A program made the translations under genes and the position numbers. The notes under the pieces were generated by a model. It did not search any database and was not told where the DNA came from. It saw only the letters and a program-made list of their open reading frames with translations. A DNA stretch of 37,557 nt from Pseudomonadota bacterium (GTDB taxonomy: Bacteria; Pseudomonadota; Gammaproteobacteria; Steroidobacterales; Steroidobacteraceae), in NCBI GenBank assembly GCA_021809525.1, contig JAKAYU010000010.1, positions 1 to 37,557 of the forward strand. Reading direction: 5' to 3'. Every line of letters begins with the position of its first letter. Position 1 is the first letter of the stretch. Below are positions 25,722-34,391 of this stretch, piece by piece.

Positions 25722-26751
25722 GACTGAGGCTCGGCCGAGCGTCCGTCCCGCTGTCGGCCTCGAATCCGGCGGATGTCATGCTCCTCACCGAGCGCATCCG
25801 CAGCCACATCAGGAACCTCATGCAAAATTCCGGCAGCGCGCTCTACGTCTGGGACGTGGTCAACGAGCCGATCGATCCAAGCGAGCCGGACTGCCTGGTG
25901 CACGTCCGTTCTACAAGGTGCTCGGCGCGCTACATCAGCATCGCGCGGTGGGCTGCGCACGAATACGCCCCGCCGGGCACGCAGCTGTTCATCAATGAGT
26001 ACGGGCTCAGCAACCCCAAGCGCCTGCGATGCATGATCCGGCTCATCCGGCGGCTGCGCGCGCGGCGCGCCGCTCGATGGGATCGGCCACGAGATGCACA
26101 CGCCCATCGACGGACCTTCACCCTGGGCGGAGTACTGGTCGATCGAGACGCTGCACCGGCTCCTCCCGCGTCTGCACCAGCAGCTGAGCGAGCTCGACAA
26201 CCGCGTCGACGCGCAGAACGACAATACCTCGAACTATGGCGCCAACGGCGGTGCCGTGCCGCCGGCCCTCCTCGACGAGCAGGGCTGGCTTTACTAAAGG
26301 AGCACTGCGATGTGTTCCGGGCGCTGAAGGGCACGCTCGAGGCCGTCACCTTCTGGGGCATGGCGGACGACAATACCTGGCTCGACAGCTTCCCGATCAA
26401 CCGACTGGACCTGCCGCTGCCGTTCGACAGGCGGCTGCAGGCGAAGCCCGCCTCCTGGGGATTCGTCGCTCCGACGCACCTGCCGGGCTACGGGCTCGAG
26501 GTCGCGCTCACCTGGCGCTCCGGGCCGCCCGGGTCGCAGACCTGGACGATCACCGCAACGAACCCCAGCGAGGCGACGGCCTACGACATGCAGATCAACC
26601 GCCTGTTCCTCATTCCAATGCGCGCGGATGACGATGATCTGCGCGGCGAGCGGGGGCACGGCCGCAGGATGCGGGCGGCCCACGCCGCCAGGCAAGGATT
26701 CTCTCTGCGCCCGAGGAGATGCTGCCGATCGGCAACATCCCCGCGGCCGGC
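25722..26751 (+). pseudogene. GH10 endo-1,4-beta-xylanase remnant with multiple frameshifts
   Basis: Recognisable GH10 pieces lie in order but in different frames. VPLSASNPADVMLLTERI and YVWDVVNEPIDPSEPD (acid/base Glu in WDVVNEP) are in one frame. HEMHTPIDGPSPWAEYW and QQLSELDNRVDAQND, which should hold the nucleophile Glu in SELD, are in a second frame (about 26090-26297). EAVTFWGMADDNTWLDSFP and LPLPFDRRLQAKPASWGFV return to the first frame. A beta-rich tail begins near TWTITATNPSEATAYD, and its end (LPIGNIPAAGSL) is in a third frame. A short region near 25905-25925 reads better (PFYKVLG) in another frame, implying compensating indels. The N-terminal half of the barrel is missing and TGA 25721 lies just upstream. 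The remnant runs up to the ybbP stop. An intact version would be a secreted xylan-degrading enzyme. Confidence 0.85.
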
Positions 26752-29250
26752 TCACTCCGCGCCGCTGCGCAGGACCGCGAGCGGGGGCTGGTTCAGCACC
26801 GAGCGGGTGGCGAGCCAGCCGCTCGCCGCCACGAACAGTGTGCCGCCCACGATGCCGATCAGGCACGCCGTCAGGTTGAAGCGGTAGGGCAGATGCAGCA
26901 CCTGACGCGTGAGGTACCACGCGGCCACGCTCGCGCCGAGCGCGGCGATCAGTCCCGACAGCGCGCCGAGCGCGGTGAACTCCGCCAGGATCCCCTGGGC
27001 CACCGTCGCGCGGCTCGCCCCGAGGGTGCGCAGCATCGCGCTCTCGTACCGGCGCTGCTCGCGGTTCGCCTGGACCGCCGCCAGCAGCACCGTCAGCCCC
27101 GCCAGCAGCGTGAACACGAACACGCTTTGCACCGCCAGGATCGCCCTGTCGAGCATCGTGCGCACATCACGCAGCAGATCATCGATATCGAAGATCGACA
27201 CGCTCGGAAAGCGCCGCGCCACCTGAGCGAGCGAGCGCGCTTGGCGCGGCGTGAGGTACGCGCTCGTGATGTAAGTGCCGGCTTGCTTCTCCAGCAGCCC
27301 CGGGGCGAACACGATGAAGAAGTTCGGCTTGAAGCTGTCCCACTGCACCTGCCGCACGCTGGCGATGCGCACCGTGAATCGGCTGCCGGCGATCTCGAAG
27401 GTCAGCTGCTCGCCGAGGTGCAGCCCGAGCCAGCGCATGAACTCCGTCGAGACTGACACCAGCGGCTTGCCGTAGTCGGCCGCGCTCCACCAGCGGCCCG
27501 CGACGATGCGATTGCCGCTGCCGGGCCTCGCCGACCAGGTGAGGTTCTGCTCGCGCATGGCGAAGCGCTCCCCGCGCGGATCGGCGAAGCGCACCGATTC
27601 CACCGGCCGCCCCCCGATCGCGGTCAGCCGGCCGCGCAGCAGCGGCAGCATGCGCGAGGGATGCGCGCCCTCGGCGCGCAGAAAGGTATCGAAGGCCGTG
27701 CGGCTCGCCGGCGGGATGTTGATGAAGAAGTAGTTCGGCAGATCCGCCGGCAGCGTGCGGCGCCAGCCGCCGGTGAGGTCAGTGCGGATGATGCCGAGCA
27801 GCAGCAGCGCCATGATGCCCGTGCCGAAGGCGACGAGCTGCACCACGCTCTCGAGGCGCCGCCGCCCGAGATTGGCGATGCCGTAGCGCCAAGCGACGCC
27901 CACACGCCCGCGCAGCCGGTTGGCCAGCATCACCAGCAGCAGCCCGGCGCCCGCCAACAGAGCGATGAATGCACCCAGGCCGATCGACAGCATCACGAAC
28001 GGCCGGCCGCCGCCCATGACCCAATAGACGAGCAGCACGATCAGCACGGCGGCCGGGCCGAACGAGAGCAACGCCGCCGGCGGCGGCGGCCCCACGTCGC
28101 GGCGCAGCACGCGCACCGCGGGGGCGCGGGTCAGCTGCAGCAGCGGCGGCAGTGCGAACCCGCCGAGCAGAGCCAGCGCCGCCAGTAGCGCGATGCCGGC
28201 CGGGGCGAGGCCGGGCGCGGGCAGCTCCCGCACGGCCAGCAGCCCGCGCAGTGCGTGCACCAGCCACAGTTGTGCCAGATAGCCGAGCCCGCCGCCGAGC
28301 GCGGCGGTGGCGAGCGCCACCGCCGTCAGCTGGGTGAGCATGAGACTCAGCACTTCGCGGCGTGTCGAGCCCAGCGTCTTCAGCAGCGCCACGGTGTCGA
28401 GGTGACGCGCCACGTAGCGCCGCGCCGCCATGGCCACCGCCGCGGCGCACAGCAGGACCGCCGCCAGGCTGGCCAGATTCAGGAATCGGTCCGAGCGCTC
28501 CACTGCGCTGTGGATCTGCCGGCTGGCCTCGGCGATCGTGCGCAGCCGCTCGCCGCTGCCCAGATGCGCCTGCAGCCACGCACGAAACACCCTGACTCGC
28601 CCCGCCGGGCCGGCGAAAAGCGCGCTGTAGTGCACGCGGCTGCCGGGCTGAATGAGCTGCGTGCGCGGCAGGTCGGCGGCGTTCATCAGCAGGCTCGGGA
28701 CGAGACCGGTGAAAGTGCTGCCCTGGTCGGGCCGCGAGATCAGCACGCGCCCGACGGTGAGGCTGGCCGATCCGATGGCAAGCCGCGCGCCGACCTGCGC
28801 GCCGAGCGCCGAGAGCAGTCTGGAGTCGGGCCACACGACCCCGGGCGGCGGGATGCCCGTGGCGGCCGTCCCCGGCGCGAACGACTGGCTGGCGACTCGG
28901 ACCCGGCCGCGCAGCGGGTAGCCGTCCGTGACCGCGTACACATCGGCGAGCTGGCTGCGCTCGCCGTCGAACACCACGCTCAGCATGCCGACCGCGCGCG
29001 CACTGCGCAGGCCGTCCCGGGCGGCCTCGGTGAAATCCGCCGCCGGGATGGGCTGGGGGGATTCGAGCCGCAGGTCGGCCGCCAGGACCTCGGTGGCCTG
29101 CAGCGCGACGGCTGCTCGGACACGGCTCACGAGGAAGCCCACACCCGAGAGCGCTCCGACCGCAATCGTCAAGGCGAGCAACAGCACCCCAAGCTCGCCC
29201 GCGCGCCACTCCCGGGCAAGCATGCGCAGTGCAAAGCGGACAGTGCGCAC
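26752..29250 (-). CDS. ybbP: ABC transporter permease YbbP (FtsX-like)
   Basis: An 832-residue inner-membrane permease with two FtsX/MacB-type units. An N-terminal helix (about 17-40) leads to a large periplasmic region. A first set of helices follows around AAVLLCAAAVAMAARRYVA, a central pair in the middle of the protein, and a C-terminal set (QSVFVFTLLAGLTVLLAAVQ to the end). The cytoplasmic coupling segments RHLDTVALLKTLGSTRREV and YESAMLRTLGASRATV occur once in each half. It starts with GTG 29250, one base after the ybbA stop, so the two form one transporter. The substrate is unknown; linkage to tesA suggests lipid-related export or lipoprotein handling. Confidence 0.92.
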   Translation of the reverse strand: MRTVRFALRMLAREWRAGELGVLLLALTIAVGALSGVGFLVSRVRAAVALQATEVLAADLRLESPQPIPAADFTEAARDGLRSARAVGMLSVVFDGERSQLADVYAVTDGYPLRGRVRVASQSFAPGTAATGIPPPGVVWPDSRLLSALGAQVGARLAIGSASLTVGRVLISRPDQGSTFTGLVPSLLMNAADLPRTQLIQPGSRVHYSALFAGPAGRVRVFRAWLQAHLGSGERLRTIAEASRQIHSAVERSDRFLNLASLAAVLLCAAAVAMAARRYVARHLDTVALLKTLGSTRREVLSLMLTQLTAVALATAALGGGLGYLAQLWLVHALRGLLAVRELPAPGLAPAGIALLAALALLGGFALPPLLQLTRAPAVRVLRRDVGPPPPAALLSFGPAAVLIVLLVYWVMGGGRPFVMLSIGLGAFIALLAGAGLLLVMLANRLRGRVGVAWRYGIANLGRRRLESVVQLVAFGTGIMALLLLGIIRTDLTGGWRRTLPADLPNYFFINIPPASRTAFDTFLRAEGAHPSRMLPLLRGRLTAIGGRPVESVRFADPRGERFAMREQNLTWSARPGSGNRIVAGRWWSAADYGKPLVSVSTEFMRWLGLHLGEQLTFEIAGSRFTVRIASVRQVQWDSFKPNFFIVFAPGLLEKQAGTYITSAYLTPRQARSLAQVARRFPSVSIFDIDDLLRDVRTMLDRAILAVQSVFVFTLLAGLTVLLAAVQANREQRRYESAMLRTLGASRATVAQGILAEFTALGALSGLIAALGASVAAWYLTRQVLHLPYRFNLTACLIGIVGGTLFVAASGWLATRSVLNQPPLAVLRSGAE

Positions 29251-29251
29251 G

Positions 29252-29920
29252 CTACAGGACCCGGCCGGCTTCCATGCGCACGGTGCGCCCGCAGCGCGCG
29301 GCGAGCTCGCGGTCGTGCGTCACGAGAATGAGCGTCGTGTGGGCCTCGGCGTTCAGCTCAAACAGCCGCTCGATGACGTTCGCGCCGGTCACGCTGTCGA
29401 GATTGCCGGTCGGCTCGTCGGCGAACAGCACCGCGGGCCGGCCGACGAACGCCCGCGCCAGCGCGACGCGCTGCTGCTCGCCGCCGGAGAGCTGCCGCGG
29501 ATAGTGTCCGGCGCGCTCGCTGAGACCCACGTGCTCGAGCGCGGCGAGCGCCGCGGCGCGCGCACCGCTGCGGCGCGCCAGTTCGAGCGGCAGCGCCACG
29601 TTCTCCAGCGCCGTCAGCGCCCCAATGAGATGGAACGCCTGGAACACGAAACCGACGTGCCGGGCGCGCACGCGTGCGCGCCCGTCTTCATCGAGCGCGG
29701 TCAGGTCGTATCCGGCGAGCAGCACCCGGCCGCTGGTCGGCAGGTCCAGGCCGGCCAGCAGCGCGAGCAGCGTGGATTTGCCGGCGCCCGACGGGCCGGT
29801 CACCGCCACGCTCTGCCCGGAGGCGATCTCGAGCGACGCCTCGTGCACAATAGTCAGCGGACCGCTCGGACTGTCGACCGTCTTCGTGAGGTGCTCGGCT
29901 TTGAGAACGCACTCCCGCAT
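29252..29920 (-). CDS. ybbA: ABC transporter ATP-binding protein YbbA
   Basis: A 222-residue ATPase of the MacB/LolD-like group, partner of YbbP. Walker A GPSGAGKST, Q-loop VFQAFHLI, signature LSGGEQQRVALARA, Walker B AVLFADEP followed by TGNLD, and the H-loop LILVTHDREL are all intact. ATG 29920 is the only good start. It is divergent from tesA, and if tesA starts at 29886 the two coding regions overlap by 35 bases. Confidence 0.95.
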   Translation of the reverse strand: MRECVLKAEHLTKTVDSPSGPLTIVHEASLEIASGQSVAVTGPSGAGKSTLLALLAGLDLPTSGRVLLAGYDLTALDEDGRARVRARHVGFVFQAFHLIGALTALENVALPLELARRSGARAAALAALEHVGLSERAGHYPRQLSGGEQQRVALARAFVGRPAVLFADEPTGNLDSVTGANVIERLFELNAEAHTTLILVTHDRELAARCGRTVRMEAGRVL

Positions 29921-30548
29921 CGCGCCGTCTTGGCTCGCCGTGTTGGGCATCGGGCTGCTCGTCATCACACTGCCCTCCGCCTGGGCCTCCAGTCGCACCA
30001 TCCTCGTATTCGGCGACAGCCTGAGCGCCGCGCATGGCTTGCGCCCGGAGCAGGGATGGGTGGCGCTGCTGGCGAAACGCCTGCGCAGCCAAGGGTACCG
30101 ATACCGCATCGTCAACGCCAGCGTGAGCGGCGAGACCACCACCGGGGGACTCGAGCGTCTGCCGCACGAGCTGCGCGCCTCGCACGCGGGCATCGTCATC
30201 CTCGAGCTCGGCGCGAACGACGCACTGCGCGGCTTGCCGCTGACGCTCGCGGCGCGCAACCTTGCCGCCATGGTGCGTCTGGCGCGTGCCGCAGGCGCGC
30301 GCGTACTGCTGCTCGGCCTGCTTCTCCCGCCGAATTACGGGCCGCGCTACACGCATCAGTTTGCGGCCTTGTATCCGCGCCTGGCGCGGGAATTTCATGT
30401 GCCGCTCGTGCCGTTTCTGCTCGCGCACGTCGCACTCGACCCGCATCTGATGCAGTCCGACGGCCTGCACCCCAACGCGCGCGGGGAGCCGCTGGTCCTG
30501 AACAACGTGTGGCCGTACCTGAAGCCGCTGCTGCAGCGCACGCCCTGA
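29886..30548 (+). CDS. tesA: Acyl-CoA thioesterase I / arylesterase (SGNH hydrolase)
   Basis: A periplasmic SGNH/GDSL esterase and thioesterase of the TesA group. Block I has the nucleophile Ser in VFGDSLSAAHG. Block III is GANDALRG and block V SDGLHPNARGE gives the catalytic Asp and His. The start is uncertain. GTG 29886 gives 220 residues and a signal peptide with an Arg-containing n-region ending SAWA. GTG 29940 gives a 202-residue protein whose signal peptide lacks positive charge. I prefer 29886 for the better signal peptide, although it overlaps the divergent ybbA start. The tesA/ybbA/ybbP arrangement is conserved in E. coli and relatives. Confidence 0.9.
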   Translation: MRCSALRTHSRIAPSWLAVLGIGLLVITLPSAWASSRTILVFGDSLSAAHGLRPEQGWVALLAKRLRSQGYRYRIVNASVSGETTTGGLERLPHELRASHAGIVILELGANDALRGLPLTLAARNLAAMVRLARAAGARVLLLGLLLPPNYGPRYTHQFAALYPRLAREFHVPLVPFLLAHVALDPHLMQSDGLHPNARGEPLVLNNVWPYLKPLLQRTP

Positions 30549-30615
30549 GCGGCAGGCTTGGTCGGCGCATCGAGTCGCGCTATCGTTGCCGCCTTTGACA
30601 TCCGGAGGTCGTTCC

Positions 30616-31530
30616 ATGCGCTCATCCGCCCCGCCCGCCGCGACCACGTCGCGCTCGAACCGTTGCGCTCAAGGTCCCGCCCGCCTCATGCTGTGGGCGG
30701 CCGCCTGCACCCTCGCGCTCGCCGGCTTCGCGCCGCGCGTGTACGCGGCCACCCCGACTGCAGTGCGCCAGGCGCTCGAGGCGGCGATCAACGGACCGCA
30801 GCGCACGCCCGCCTACAAGAAGCGCGACAAATACCGTCATCCGCTGCAGACGCTGGAGTTCTTCGGTATCCGCCCGAACATGCGCGTCGTCGAAGTGTTG
30901 CCCGGGGGCGGCTGGTACACGGAAATTCTGGCGCCGTTCCTGCGCGCCCACGGTCAGCTCATCGAGGCGACGCCGCCGGTGGCGGGCACGAGCGGCTACG
31001 CGCATCGCTCGGCGCTGTACTACTACCACAAGCTCGCGGCCGATCCGGCCGTCTACGGCAAAGTGCGCCTCGAGCCGTTCGAGCTGCCGAACTACCTGCA
31101 TCTCGGCGCGCCGGACTCGGCCGACATGGTGGTCACGTTCAACAACATGCACGATCTGATGTTCGAGAACGTGCATCACGAGGTGACTCCGATCTTCCTC
31201 GAGAAGTTTCTGCGCAGCGCCTATCACGTGCTCAAGCCCGGTGGCATTCTTGGCATCGCCGGTCATCGCTGCGCGCCCGGCACGCCGCTCGCCACGTGCT
31301 TCCCGATGGCCCGTCTCCCGCAGGCGTTCGTGATTCACGAGGCCGAGGCGGCCGGCTTTGAGCTCGGCGGGACCTCCGAGGCGCTCGCCAATCCGAAGGA
31401 TCCGCGCAACATCCCGGTCTTCCTTCTGCCGCCGACGCTAGCGGACAAAAGCGCGGCTGCCCGCCGCCACTACGCGGCGATCGGCTATGCCGATGCCTAC
31501 CTGCTGAAATTCATCAAACCCGCGCACTGA
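30616..31530 (+). CDS. Methyltransferase-fold protein with an N-terminal signal peptide
   Basis: A 304-residue protein. Residues 23-45 (LMLWAAACTLALAGFAPRVYA) form a convincing signal peptide preceded by basic residues. The rest resembles class I SAM-dependent methyltransferases: motif I RVVEVLPGGGWYTEIL (90-105), an acidic stretch at ADMVVTFNNMHDLM, and LRSAYHVLKPGGILGI as post-motif III. ATG 30616 follows CCGGAGG at a good distance. Families of exported predicted methyltransferases are known, but SAM is not expected in the periplasm, so the substrate and even catalysis are open. It lies 67 bases after tesA and is convergent with an MFS gene. Confidence 0.85.
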   Translation: MRSSAPPAATTSRSNRCAQGPARLMLWAAACTLALAGFAPRVYAATPTAVRQALEAAINGPQRTPAYKKRDKYRHPLQTLEFFGIRPNMRVVEVLPGGGWYTEILAPFLRAHGQLIEATPPVAGTSGYAHRSALYYYHKLAADPAVYGKVRLEPFELPNYLHLGAPDSADMVVTFNNMHDLMFENVHHEVTPIFLEKFLRSAYHVLKPGGILGIAGHRCAPGTPLATCFPMARLPQAFVIHEAEAAGFELGGTSEALANPKDPRNIPVFLLPPTLADKSAAARRHYAAIGYADAYLLKFIKPAH

Positions 31531-31539
31531 CCCGGGCGG

Positions 31540-31571
31540 GCCGGCCGCCGCCGCCGCAGGCGTCGGCCGGC
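31540..31571. terminator. GC-rich hairpin between convergent genes
   Basis: GCCGGCCG (31540-31547) pairs with CGGCCGGC (31564-31571) across a 16-base GC-rich loop. It ends directly at the stop codon of the minus-strand MFS gene and starts nine bases after the methyltransferase stop. It may terminate both transcripts. No T-run is present. Confidence 0.4.
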
Positions 31572-32810
31572 TCACTGCTCGGTGGGGGCACCGGCGAACG
31601 CCACGCTCTTGGCTTCCTTGCCGAGCAGCGTCGCCACCGTCAGCGCCACCGCGACGATACCGAGCGTCCAGGCCAGCACCGCGCCGAGATCGTGTCCGTG
31701 GCGCGCGGCAATGCTCGACTGCAGCGGAGCGAGCAGCGCCATCGCGAAGTTGCCGAGCTGATAGGCGAAGGCCGGCAGGATCGCCCGCACGCCCGGGGGC
31801 GAGAGCTCATTGAGGTGCGCCGGCACGATCCCCCAGGCCCCCTGCACCATGAACTGCATCAGGAACGCACCGAGCGCAAGCAGCGGCACGCTCGGGGCAT
31901 AGGTCCACAACGGGATCACCGGCAGGGCGAGCAACGCCGCGCAGGCAATAGCCTTCCTGCGGCCGATGCGCTCGGAGAGCGCACCGAAGCCCATGCCGCC
32001 GAACAGCGCGCCGATGTTCATCAGCATCAGCAGGTCATCGGCGCGCGCGCCCGTCAGTCCGCGCTGCTGGATGAGGAACGGCTTGTACAGATCCTGTGAG
32101 CCGTGCGAGAAGGCGTTGAACAGCGCCATCAGCGCGATCATGTAAAGCAGCAGCGGCGTGTTGGCGCGCGCGATGCGCCAGAGCTCGCGCAGCGTGGCGC
32201 CTCTGGCGTGCCGGCCCGCGAGCCATGCCGGGGACTCTGCGACGCCCGCGCGGATGTACAGCACGAGCAGCGCCGGGACCGCCCCGATCACGAACAGTCC
32301 GCGCCAGCCCACGGCCGTGAAGAACAGCCGCGAGACGGCCGCCGCGAGCAGGAAGCCGAGCACGTAGCCTTCCTGCAGCAGCCCGGAGAAGAACCCGCGG
32401 CCCTGCGCCGGCAGTGTCTCGAACGCGAGCGCCGCGCCGACGCCCCACTCCCCGCCCATGGCGAGCCCGAACGCCGCGCGTAATGCGAGCAGGACGGCGA
32501 GGTTGGGCGCAAACGCCGAGGCGAGCTCGATGAGCGCGTAGGACAGCACGTTCGCCATCAGGATCGGCCGCCGTCCGTACTTCTCGGCGAGCCAGCCGAA
32601 CACCAGGGCGCCCACCGGGCGCATCGCGAGCGTGAGGGTGATGCCGAAGCTGACGGCGGTGAGGCTGGTGCGAAAGTCCGTGCTGATCGCGCGCAGCGAT
32701 ACGATGAAAATGAAGAAATCGAACGCGTCGAGCGTCCAGCCGCCGAGCGCTGCGAAGTAGGCGTGGCGCTGCGCGCGCGTCAGCGGCGCGAAGTTGCGGA
32801 TCCACTTCAC
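31572..32810 (-). CDS. MFS transporter, metabolite:H+ symporter type
   Basis: A 412-residue major facilitator protein with about 12 helices. Helix 1 carries LDAFDFFIFIVSL with an acidic pair seen in sialate, aromatic-acid and dicarboxylate symporters. The loop 2-3 signature is GWLAEKYGRRPIL and helix 4 contains RAAFGLAMGGEWGVGAAL. The second half repeats the loop signature as ALSERIGRRKAIA. The GEWGVG motif points to the sugar/metabolite:H+ symporter group. The substrate cannot be told from sequence; organic acids are plausible. It lies downstream of the POT gene on the same strand, 27 bases apart. Confidence 0.9.
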   Translation of the reverse strand: MKWIRNFAPLTRAQRHAYFAALGGWTLDAFDFFIFIVSLRAISTDFRTSLTAVSFGITLTLAMRPVGALVFGWLAEKYGRRPILMANVLSYALIELASAFAPNLAVLLALRAAFGLAMGGEWGVGAALAFETLPAQGRGFFSGLLQEGYVLGFLLAAAVSRLFFTAVGWRGLFVIGAVPALLVLYIRAGVAESPAWLAGRHARGATLRELWRIARANTPLLLYMIALMALFNAFSHGSQDLYKPFLIQQRGLTGARADDLLMLMNIGALFGGMGFGALSERIGRRKAIACAALLALPVIPLWTYAPSVPLLALGAFLMQFMVQGAWGIVPAHLNELSPPGVRAILPAFAYQLGNFAMALLAPLQSSIAARHGHDLGAVLAWTLGIVAVALTVATLLGKEAKSVAFAGAPTEQ

Positions 32811-32837
32811 GGTCGAGCCCTCCCCGAGGCGCGCGCG

Positions 32838-34340
32838 CTAGTGCACGCCCGCCATCAGTCGTTTGACCGCCGGTGTAACGAGCAGCATCACACCGCCGCC
32901 GATGACACCCCACCAGAACAGTTTCAGGAACAGCGCAGGCAGCGTCGCCAGATGCGCCGAGCTGAATTCGCTTGAGAGCAGGCCGGCGAGGATGCTGCCG
33001 AGGGCAAGCGTCAGGAACCACAGCCCCATGGTCTGGCCGGCGAAGCGCTTCGGCGCGAGCTTGGTGCTTGAGGACAACCCCACCGGCGAGAGGCACAGCT
33101 CCCCGCACGCGTCGAGAAAGTACGTCACTGTCAGCCACAGCGGGGAGACCTGCTGGCCATGCAGCACGCGCAGGGCCGCGACGTACATCACCCAGAAGCC
33201 CGCGCCGAGCAGCAGCAGTCCCCAGGCGAACTTCGCCGGATACGACAAGTCTCGGCCGCGCCGTCCGAGCGAAACCCACAGCGCCGCGAACAGCGGCGCG
33301 AGCGCGATGACGAACACCGGGTCGATGATCTGCATCAGTCCGGCGGGCATCTTCCAGCCGAAGACGTAGCGATCCGTGTACTGCTGGGCGAACAGATTGA
33401 ACGAGGCGAACATCTGCATGTAGCCCATCCAGAACACCGTCGAGGCGGCGAACAGCACCGCCATGGCGAACACGCGGCTGCGCTCCTCGCGGCTCAGGCC
33501 GGCGAGCAGCGCCATGTACAGCATGTACCCGGCCATCAGGACCGCGACTACCCAGGAGACCCCCGCCGAGAGCGTGACGGGATTGAACGTGACGATGCCG
33601 CCGACGGTCAGCACCACCAGTACGGCGATCACTGCGACAAATGCCCACAGCGCGAGCCACGAGCGCCGCCGCCGCACTGCCGGCGGGCGGCCGCACTCGC
33701 CGAGGTAGCGGCGCGTGGCGAGGAACTGCGCCACGCCGAAGAGCATGCCGACCGCCGGCAGTGCGAAGCCCGCGTGCCAGCCGTAATCGCGCGCAACGAT
33801 CGGCACGAGCATCGGTCCGAGCAGCGAGCCGATGTTGATGCCCATGTAGAAGATGGAAAAGCCGGCGTCGCGGCGCGAGCCGGCTTCGGATTCCGGGTAG
33901 AGCTCCCCGACCGTGGCGCTGACGTTCGGCTTGAGCAGGCTGACGCCGAGCACGTTGAAGATGAGCCCGAGGAAGAACGCGCGGCGGCTGCCGGCGGCGA
34001 GCAGCGCATTGCCGGTGGTGATCAGGATGCCGCCTGCGAGCACCGCGCGCTGGCCGCCGATCAGCCGGTCGGCGATCCAGCCGCCGAGCAGCGACAGCAG
34101 GTACGTGCCGCCGAAATACAGCCCGGTGATGGCGCTGGCATTCTGGTCGCTGAAGGCGAGCCCGCCGCGACCGCTCGCGGCGACCATGAACAGGATGAGG
34201 ATCGACTGGATGCCGTAGTAGGTGAACCGCTCCCACATTTCCGTGAAGAACAGCGTCGCGAGGCCGCGCGGATGGCCGAACAGAGTGCGTTCGGACGCCG
34301 CCGCGGCGCTCCTGACCGTGTCACTCGTGGTGGTGCTCAT
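32838..34340 (-). CDS. POT/PTR family proton-dependent oligopeptide transporter
   Basis: A 500-residue proton-coupled di/tripeptide importer. The family motif EMWERFTYYG (ExxERFxYY type) lies in helix 1, and FGGTYLLSLLGGWIADRLIG is the loop 2-3 signature. FSIFYMGINIGSLLGPML is the POT motif in helix 5. About 14 helices are expected, as in bacterial members. A short hydrophilic N-terminus precedes GHPRGLATLFF. The neighbouring MFS gene may be co-transcribed. Peptide import fits an organism that also makes an S53 peptidase, but the genes are far apart. Confidence 0.94.
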   Translation of the reverse strand: MSTTTSDTVRSAAAASERTLFGHPRGLATLFFTEMWERFTYYGIQSILILFMVAASGRGGLAFSDQNASAITGLYFGGTYLLSLLGGWIADRLIGGQRAVLAGGILITTGNALLAAGSRRAFFLGLIFNVLGVSLLKPNVSATVGELYPESEAGSRRDAGFSIFYMGINIGSLLGPMLVPIVARDYGWHAGFALPAVGMLFGVAQFLATRRYLGECGRPPAVRRRRSWLALWAFVAVIAVLVVLTVGGIVTFNPVTLSAGVSWVVAVLMAGYMLYMALLAGLSREERSRVFAMAVLFAASTVFWMGYMQMFASFNLFAQQYTDRYVFGWKMPAGLMQIIDPVFVIALAPLFAALWVSLGRRGRDLSYPAKFAWGLLLLGAGFWVMYVAALRVLHGQQVSPLWLTVTYFLDACGELCLSPVGLSSSTKLAPKRFAGQTMGLWFLTLALGSILAGLLSSEFSSAHLATLPALFLKLFWWGVIGGGVMLLVTPAVKRLMAGVH

Positions 34341-34391
34341 GATCCCCCGTGTGCTCTTGTTGTTGTATTCGTGAATGGACGCTGGCCGGAC

